From the NCBI GenBank assembly GCA_015680685.1, contig MNCI01005856.1, positions 246,108 through 310,107 of the forward strand: DNA of 64,000 bases, read 5' to 3'. Shown here in pieces: positions 57,201 to 64,000 of this stretch. The position numbers and the translations under genes were made by a program. Each line of letters starts with the position of its first letter. Within the stretch, counting starts at the first letter, position 1. The DNA is from Gnetum montanum (taxonomy: Eukaryota > Streptophyta > Gnetopsida > Gnetales > Gnetaceae). The notes beneath the pieces were generated by a model. The model saw only the letters and a program-made list of their open reading frames with translations, made no database searches and was not told where the DNA came from.

Positions 57201-57560
57201 TGGTATAGCTTAGTGATTTCATCCCTCATAGCTAGTGTGAGTTCTGGTTTAACTTTGCAGGCCTTTTGCTTAATTGTATTTACGTGGGGGTCTAGGATGA
57301 TGTTGTGCTGAATCAGCCATGGGTCCAGACCTGGCATGTCACTGTACAACCATGCGAAGACATCAAGGTTGTCTTGCAAAACTTTGGTTACATTTTTGTG
57401 CATTTTTATGTCTAGGAGGGAGCTAAGTTTCAATATTTTCACCTCCCCCTTTGATTTGGTCACAAGCATTTCGACAAGAGGATCTTTTGTTACATACCTG
57501 TCCTCTAAGTCTAGAGCTTGAACCAGATGCTTGGGCTAGTCTGGGGACGCTTCTAAGGCT
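54211..57560 (-). pseudogene. Ty3/gypsy Tat-type pol, near full length (element R)
   Basis: The best preserved pol in the window. On the minus strand: N-terminal linker 57560-57330 (DLDVF-type, NLDVFAWLYSDMPGLDP); RT 57290-56480 (GGIRICIDFSDLN, FPLPSIDQLID, FMDGFSRYNQ, TPWGTFCYTMMSF, catalytic LNDYVDD at about 56818, LNPKKCIFEV); RNase H 56480-56110; second RNase H 56050-55560 (YRFTFPCTNNVEEYEGLL). The integrase zinc-finger region is at 55300-55130 and its core at 55070-54690 (FQQWGLDLIGPITP, FTKWMEAISLRKTTS, VTDNGPQFSS, NGQAEATNKS), so all three catalytic acidic residues are present across frames. The tail is at 54396-54211 (GDLVLKAVQEHVRKF, NWEGPYMVTKAF). It has frameshifts at about 57000, 55560 and 54800 and several stops. 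Confidence 0.93.
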
Positions 57561-57799
57561 ACTATGGTGCCAGTTCTGGTCGACCCCTAGTTGATCATAT
57601 TGAGGTTCAACTATCTCACGAGCTTGCCCTATGGCCCTGTTAGTGTTAAAGGCATGGAAAGGTCATGATGGATTTCCATCTCTTGCTTGACCTACCATCA
57701 TAAGATGAAAGCCTGGTTAAGAGGTGTTTGTTGGCAGGAATTATGTGTAACGAGAATTTGCAAAGTAGTGATGCGATGCAGCTTGTGAAGTGTGATGAC

Positions 57800-58260
57800 G
57801 TAAAGATTACGAGTTTGCCAAGTTAGGGTCATGGCAGACCACCAAGGCACAAGAGCGTGGGACTACTATCGTAAAATGTGAAGTTGTATGACTATCAATA
57901 TGCAAATGCCAAACTACTAGTTTAATGTCATTTCAAACTGCCAGATCGCAACATGAAAAATATTAATAGGTAAGATAATAGTATACAAAATAGAAAATTG
58001 TGAGCATGGGAAGTATCAAATCACCGATGAAAAAATGGAAACATGAAACGACTAAGAAATGTGATACCACCTATGTGGAAGAAGATGAGATAATCGTTGA
58101 TGTAAGCATATGGTGTTGTTAGTTTAACGTCATTGCGGACCACTAGGGGTGCAACGATGCTAGGGTTGCTTAGTTTGAGGTCTTTTTGGACCGGTCATAT
58201 TGCAATTGGTGGAATTACTAGTTTAAGGTCTTTTCGGACCCTTAACCCAAAAAATATATA
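57800..58260 (-). repeat. Pre-pol motif tract of element R
   Basis: Plus-strand units: TAGTTTAATGTCATTTCAAAC, TAGTTTAACGTCATTGCGGACC, TAGTTTGAGGTCTTTTTGGACC and TAGTTTAAGGTCTTTTCGGACC. They are farther apart than in the post-pol tract (60-200 bp). Confidence 0.82.
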
Positions 58261-58421
58261 TTTCTTTTATTTTTGGAGAGGCAAGTAGTTGGCTTGAAGC
58301 GTGTCAAGATTTTAATGCTAATAGTGCATGCGATGTTGTGGTGAGCATGCTACACTGTATGGCGTGCTCCTCATTAATCGGAGAGAGAGAGAGGCCAGTT
58401 TCCCTATCCTAGCATTATAGC

Positions 58422-58430
58422 CATAAATAG
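58422..58430 (+). promoter_or_regulatory. TATA-like box ahead of the antisense gene of element R
   Basis: CCATAAATAGGGGTTAAACC is followed by TTGGCAATTTCG, about 150 bp before the proposed ATG at 58582. A GA repeat (GAGAGAGAGAGAG) lies at 58381-58393. The box and following bases resemble the element A LTR promoter at 5124. Confidence 0.5.
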
Positions 58431-58581
58431 GGGTTAAACCTTGGCAATTTCGCTATTTTTGTTGTAAGAGCATAGAGCCCACATCGAAGCACAAGGTGAT
58501 TTTGGAGCGCGAAGAAATTGTGTTAATCGACTAGCGAGGCAAGTTTTTTATAGCGAAAGGTATAAGCCTGTAGATAGGATA

Positions 58582-61500
58582 ATGGCTCCTAAGACTCATT
58601 TGGCATTTGCAAAGGTTGAGGAGGTGAAGAAGACCTTGGGGTGTGCACCACAAGTGCGCATTGTAGCCTGGTAGAGCACACCATTGACCCAGTAAGTTAC
58701 TCTGTCCTCTTTGCCTTTTCGTGTTGCACTTTTTGTTGTTCTCTACTCCTGTTTTGCATCCTATTTGTTTTGCATTCACTCTTGGCTATCTGTGTTTTCT
58801 ATGGTTGCATCATTTTGGCCTTTGCATCACCACAGTCAACATTTCGGTCGTGGCAGATGCATAAACATTGCATTGTGGTTGCATGCAAGACCATTGAAAC
58901 TACCACCACCATGGTTGTCACAATCGTGGGGGCTAGGGCAATTTAATTTTCTTGACCTTAGCATGCTGCAACGTAAAAACCTAGAGGGGGCAAGGCCATG
59001 GTGTGATGTGGAAACGTGACACATGTTTTCTTAGGGCATGTCATCAATTGTTTTGTTGCTACGCTAGGCTTATTCGCATGTTCTTGCTACACTACGCTTT
59101 CACACCTTTGTCATACTATGTGCAAGTGGTGTGTTATGCTATACTACATACATGGACTACTAGGTGTTGCTGCATTGCACGTGTACTACCTTTAAGAATG
59201 ATGCTAACATTTCACTGATTGTGTTGTGTAGGGTGGGGTTGAGGCCTAGGCTGATCATTTTGGAAATTAGGGGAGTCCTGTGCCATGTGAGCAAACTTGT
59301 GGTGAACGCTCCTCCTCCCCAGATACATTTGGGAGAGCAAGTAGTTTGGTTCAGTGAAGGGGAACAAGGCTTCTTGCAATTCCTTCCTGACCACTTTAGT
59401 GTGATTGTTTGGTCTTCTCTAGAGGAGAAAGAGTCATCTAGCATAATAGAAGCCATGCTTCTAGGGAAAAGTCAAGGCATCCTGAGATATTTTACTAATG
59501 AGGCAATCCTAAGCAAGTAGGGAGAGGGATCCAACCAAGACTCGATAGGGTTCAGGAATTTAGCCTAGATCTGGGACATGCCGAAATTCAATTGCTACCA
59601 CTAGTACAACACATTATTCCGTGCACGTTATATGGTGACGTGCTTTCAGAACCCATAAGGGATTGTCTATTGGTAGGTGAGTTTTGCAGCTTTTCTCTGC
59701 TACGTTGTGCAACGCTGGTAATACTGGTAAATGCTAATGGTGGTGTTTTTCATTAGGTTCTATATCGATGATGATGGGGTTCATGACCAACTGGGTCTGC
59801 TGGCTATGACACGGCTAGCCCTAAAGGAGTTCTTTTCTACCAAGAACCTACAGGTGGGTGTGATCGGTTAGTGCAGGGGAGAATATCATACCTATCCATG
59901 CTCCTTCTATACTTTTTACCGTTAGTGTAGGGAGAAGGGTTGGCTAGATAAGGAATGGACAAAACCCTTCGAATAGGTCACGGTTGAAGTAACTATGATT
60001 GAACTCCCACTGTTCCCATTACTGTATAGACCTAGTGGGCCAAAAGGTAGGTGATGCATGCTCAAGTGTTTTTTTTTTTTTGCAATCCACGTATTTTCTA
60101 CATCGTTATGCTAAGCGTGTTTTGTGAAAATTGTTGTAGGGACGAGAAAGCCCCATGAGGTGGTGGTAACTGCCAAGATGAAGGGGGAAAACATCTACTT
60201 CAAATACGGTGAAGTAGCAGAAAGACAGTGTTGGTTAGAACAAGGGGCTCTAGATCTCTTGGTCAAGAATTTTTGAAAGATGGGACTTATGGATTTGTTC
60301 ATGGCCCTGAATCCTAGTGTTCGTGCTGCCAAGATGCTTTCCCTAGTCAACTCCTTCTCTTGGAGGGCGGGTTGTTTTTGCATGTCTATACGGGGTGTGC
60401 AGGTGGTCATTGAAATCAATGACCAGCTGTTTACAGACCTATTCGGTGTTCTTGCCAACCACATCCCCATAACATTGAAGAGAAAGTAGGAGTTGACTCT
60501 TCAGAAGAAGAATATCGAGGAGTGGCTGAGGCTTACCAAGAAGCGGGAAAGGTTCCCCATGAAAAAGCTAAAGGACAACCCTACCATGGGGATTTACCCG
60601 ATCTTCCATGCCCACACATTCCCCCAACTGCTCATCAAGGGAAAGGTCTTGGGGCTTGAGCAGGCCTAGATAATGCGGGACGTTATGGAAGAAGGTGCCC
60701 ATTACAACTGGGCCAATTTCCTATGTAGTGGCTTGCAAGCTAAGATTTTGGGACTCTGTGAGCACACGGAATCCTGCTCCAACATACACTATGCCTTCTA
60801 CATAGGCTATCTAAAGTGCTTTGTGGAGTTTCTGGTGGTCCAGGAGGATGGAGTTTGGACCGTGCGAGATCGCGACCAGATTTCTAGGCCGTGAATTCAC
60901 AAGATCCTCTAAACTATGTGAGCCCAAGATCTCCTAGAAATGGTCGAGTCATTGTCTATAACGACTAAAAATCTGGTGGCCCACAACATTCGTGGCTAGG
61001 ACAGAGTAGGAGAGACACCCCCTATCATAGTCGGTAGCATGAAGTGGGGCAAATTTCTCATGGCTGAGACCATGCCCAAGGAGTTGCGCAGGAAGATGCC
61101 TCCTCCAGCCAAGGGCAACCTTCATGTGGAGGAAGAAGAGGGATGAAGACTTTGGCTTAAGCTGTAGAGGATGCAACCCCCCATTGGTAAACATTTTCAT
61201 GTAATGCTTACTTTGCTATTGTTTGTTATGCTATGCTGCACTAGGAAGTGTAGCATAGCATAGCAGCTAGTTTGAGCTCACTTGTGGTAGACTTACACAA
61301 ACATGCTTCTTTGTAGAGGAAGAAGAAGAAGAAGAGGAAGGTAATGAGAAAGTGTCGATCCTTAAGATGAGGGCAACAAATGAGGATACAGAGGCCCTAG
61401 TTCTGGAGGAAAGGACCTCAATTGGGAATAAAGGGGCTCCTATTTCTAGGGTAGGTGCCCTTGTCATTAGGGAACCTCCTAACAATGCAGAGGCACCCCC

Positions 61501-61795
61501 CTTGAATAAAAAAGACGTTGGTCTCCTGAAAGGAAAGGTACCAGCACATGAGGAAGGAGCTTGTATGGATTTGGCAGGGCCCTCCACCAGGGCTACCATG
61601 GTCAGCTTTCCCCAGCAAGAAGAAAGGCTGTAGTCAAGCACTAGTGAGTTGGCAAGATGCCTGCCTTATCATAATCCATTTTGGCCATTGATGACATGCT
61701 TAATCGTGTAACAGGTATTACTGCTGATGCGGCGGGAACCCATCTGATTCATGTGGAGTTAGGGGCCAAGATCCCTAACAAGTTTACTTTTTGTT
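58582..61795 (+). pseudogene. Second copy of the intron-containing antisense gene (element R)
   Basis: Proposed exons: 58582-58691, 59232-59676, 59757-60046, 60140-61186 and 61317 to about 61795, where similarity stops. Splice sites include GTAAGT, GTGAGT, GTAGGT and GTAAAC donors and TGTAG, TTAG, TTGTAG and TTTGTAG acceptors. Intron 1 is phase 2 and intron 4 phase 1, as in the copy at 24858. Conserved pieces: MAPKTHLAFAKVEEVKK; VVWFSEGEQGFLQFLPDHF and IEAMLLGKS; FYIDDDGV and REKGWLDKEW; GLMDLFMALNPSV, FTDLFGVLAN, GAHYNWANFLCSGLQAKIL and CFVEFLVV. Exon 5 is acidic (run of glutamates), as in copy 1. Protein identity to copy 1 is low (roughly a third by eye), so conserved splicing means an old, once-functional gene. 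It has stops at 58672, 59518, 60274, 60487, 60667 and 60892. The function is not recognised. The 3' exons are replaced by unrelated sequence. Confidence 0.72.
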
Positions 61796-63040
61796 GGCAT
61801 ATTTTCAGCAATTACATGGAGTAGGAGTTTTAGTTTACTTAAAGAGAATAAAAATAAAATAGGTGTTAAAATTCGGATGAGTTTTACGGTGGTAAAACAC
61901 ATATTTTATTTTTAACCTTACATTGGGCAAAGAATGTAATATTTCAGCATATTACATTCAACCAAACTTACACTGGGTCAGTAGTGGTGGCGGACACGAG
62001 ATATGCCTGGCCTGGCCATACAAATGTATCAAGGATGAACGTTATTCAAGAATGGTGTTGGTCCTGCTTTCACAAAAGCCAATGAATAGAGAAAATAGAT
62101 TCTGTGGTAAGAAGAAACAGTATAGCATACTGGACTGAATGCTTTCAGAGACAGGGGGACATCTTGTGCTCTCAAAACAAAAAAACGCAGTATCAATATA
62201 GCAACAAAAACAAGTGATGCTTGCTGTTAAAATTTTGCCAAGAAAACGCCAGAAATAACTTCATATTCCTCTTAAGAATTTTGTCAAATACTTTCCGCGC
62301 AGGGTTTCTTTTTCTATTTTCACAGTGAGTCTAATTTCTTGGCCAGAGGCTACAGTAAAATGAATGAAACAGGGCTAAAACGTAGGCGGTTACGATGCCT
62401 ACACCTATGCCTACGATTCTAGACGGTTACCAGCAAAAATAAAAAAAATAAAAATACAAATGTGCTAGACTTGAATGCTGCCCAGGTATAGGAGTAGGAC
62501 ACCATTGCCAAGGGTTTACAATCTCAAGCCATTTCACCACCAATATGGGTAAAATAGTAACTGCTGCCGAGCTATGCGTAGAAGCTGTTCCAACTGCAAT
62601 CGTGTTTGGGGGGGTTCAATGGACGACACACAGCCATGGAGGATGTGGAAGACATGGAGATGGTGGAAGAAGAGCAGTGGCAGGGCTTCAGCAACATCAA
62701 CAATGAACCAACGACAGCAGAAATCGCGACCTCGGGCCAATCCAAGGTAGAGTAGTGGCAGCAAAATAGTGGACGGAGCAAGTTCGGTGGAGTGGAACAA
62801 CACAAATCGCGGGAATAGGCTACATACAGGAGAAGCCATCGAGCAACATGGTTAACTGCATTGGAAAATTATTTACTTTTGAAATGTATTTGCCATTCCA
62901 TAAAATTAATTTTATATCCGATTATATTCCTTGTAAAAATGAAACGATTACGTTTCTAAAGCCTCAAAGATAAACATTGGATATAAATGCTGGATACCTA
63001 CCTATTAAAGTTATTTTCAAAGACAAAATTCTTGGGATAT
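61796..63040. other. Unresolved sequence interrupting element R
   Basis: It matches nothing else in the window. Bases 62480-62860 are richer in GC, with open but unconvincing frames on both strands. The gag-pro of element R, expected after the antisense gene, is not here, so either an insertion or a breakpoint lies at about 61796. Confidence 0.4.
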
Positions 63041-64000
63041 TTACACTTATCAGTTGCAAATTTTTTTTATCATAACTATCAAAATTGTTGTAACTTACCT
63101 AACTTGTTGGGCAAGTACTCTCCTAATTGGTTGGCCAAGTTACTTGGGAGAAAAGTTAGGTAAGATATTTTTGAATATGTAACTTACCTAACTATCTTGG
63201 AACCCTATGAAAAGGCTTCAAGGGTCAAGAAGAAATAAAAGGAGATCATCACTTCTCATATCATCACAACTGGGTCTCACACATCACACTTGGGATCAAA
63301 GAAGATTTGTAAAGAAGATTGCTTGTAAGATGGCTTGCTAAAGTAAAGATTTCAGCCTCTTTGTCATGGTCATGTGAGTTATGCATTTTATTTTTTTTAT
63401 TTTGTTTAAATTGTTTAGCTAGTGGTTTAGGTAGTATCATCATTGGCAAGTAATTTTGGGATTTTTAGATTGCTCTTACTGTTCTTGTTGCCCAATATAA
63501 AATTTCTATTAAAATTTTGCCATAGAAGCTCTTGTGTTTAAAAGCCTTAAGAGCATTTTAGTAGTAAATTTTGTTATTGTGCAATGTGTGGGAACTGCTA
63601 TTCAGGTTGTTGTAAGAGAGCCTCTGTTTGTAGTCACACCGTTGAACAATCCAGTAGTCGAGAGGGTTTAGAAAATCTTTGGTATTTTGATGGGACTAGA
63701 ATAGCTTCTTTTTATCTTTAAAGTGAATTCCCGTGGTATTTCAATAAAAAATTGTCAAGTCTTTTAAAGGTTCTATTTGAATGCAATCATTGACATCTAT
63801 TATCGAGTCAAAATGGAGTCTCGTACGTGGTAGTTTACACAACAATTTTTGGTAGCATAATAGGATTGTCTTGAAGATATTGCTTGTTTGAGCCTTGGAA
63901 GTTTGAACAATTCGTAGATATTGAATTTGGGATAGCTTTATTGCGAAGTGTTTACTCGTGTCATTTTACCTTGTTTAAATATTTGAGGTCTACACAAATC
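63041..64000 (+). mobile_element. Possible LTR or solo LTR fragment, unclassified
   Basis: Bases 63085-63195 repeat the inverted words AACTTACCTAACT and AGTTAGGTAAG around TTGGCCAAGTTACTTGGG. The downstream 800 bp have no gene and look like an R/U5 region. There is no second copy or polypurine tract in the window to prove an LTR. Confidence 0.35.

Noticed and set aside
62534-62839. Open frames on both strands in the GC-richer block
   Set aside because: No recognisable domain; frames on both strands overlap fully, so neither can be preferred.

Overview
The window is eukaryotic, from a large repeat-rich plant genome. The retrotransposon lineages fit a seed plant, and a gymnosperm is my best guess, but that is inference. 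I see no ordinary host gene, rRNA, tRNA or CRISPR. Almost everything recognisable is decayed LTR retrotransposon. Most of it is Ty3/gypsy of the Tat lineage, judged from the pol order RT, RNase H, a second RNase H, then integrase. There is also one Copia-type gag-only element.

Layout. 1-5684 (+): 3' half of Tat element A, with pol end, 38-bp repeat tract, noncoding 3' region, polypurine tract and 3' LTR. 5685-~7000: 3' end and LTR start of another Ty3-type element. ~7016-17524 (+): Tat element B, with a long noncoding 5' part, pol, repeat tract and the first 131 bp of its 3' LTR. 17525-35895 (-): an 18.4-kb Tat element ('element 1') with 1.47 and 1.49 kb LTRs, gag-pro, pol, and between them an intron-bearing gene on the opposite strand. 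35896-39450: Tat element C, mostly deleted. 39500-43000 (-): a decayed third copy of the antisense-type gene. 44814-49986: Copia-like gag-only element. 51139-61795: a second large Tat element ('element R', - strand) with LTR, pol and a second, independent copy of the antisense gene. 61796-64000: unresolved, possibly LTR-like at the end.

The most interesting signal is a combination of three things. (1) Elements 1 and R both carry the same unrecognised multi-exon gene antisense to pol. Most intron positions and several phases agree between two strongly diverged copies. (2) Each Tat element has its own short near-palindromic word (for example GCTACGTAGCGTAGC in R, CAGCGTGCAG in 1, CACGCT..AGCGTG in A), scattered through its LTR U3. 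In 1 and R the same word also occurs in the leader or introns of the antisense gene. (3) A conserved hairpin wraps the polypurine tract and the LTR start in four elements. Together they suggest a retrotransposon with its own accessory gene and self-recognition sequences. One model is a parallel to the VANC anti-silencing proteins of Arabidopsis VANDAL transposons. That model is inference.

The assembly has scaffold artefacts: a 502-bp N gap, several single Ns, one 463-bp direct and one 194-bp inverted duplication abutting Ns, and one misjoined 467-bp insert. All coding regions carry stops or frameshifts, so every gene is listed as a pseudogene copy.
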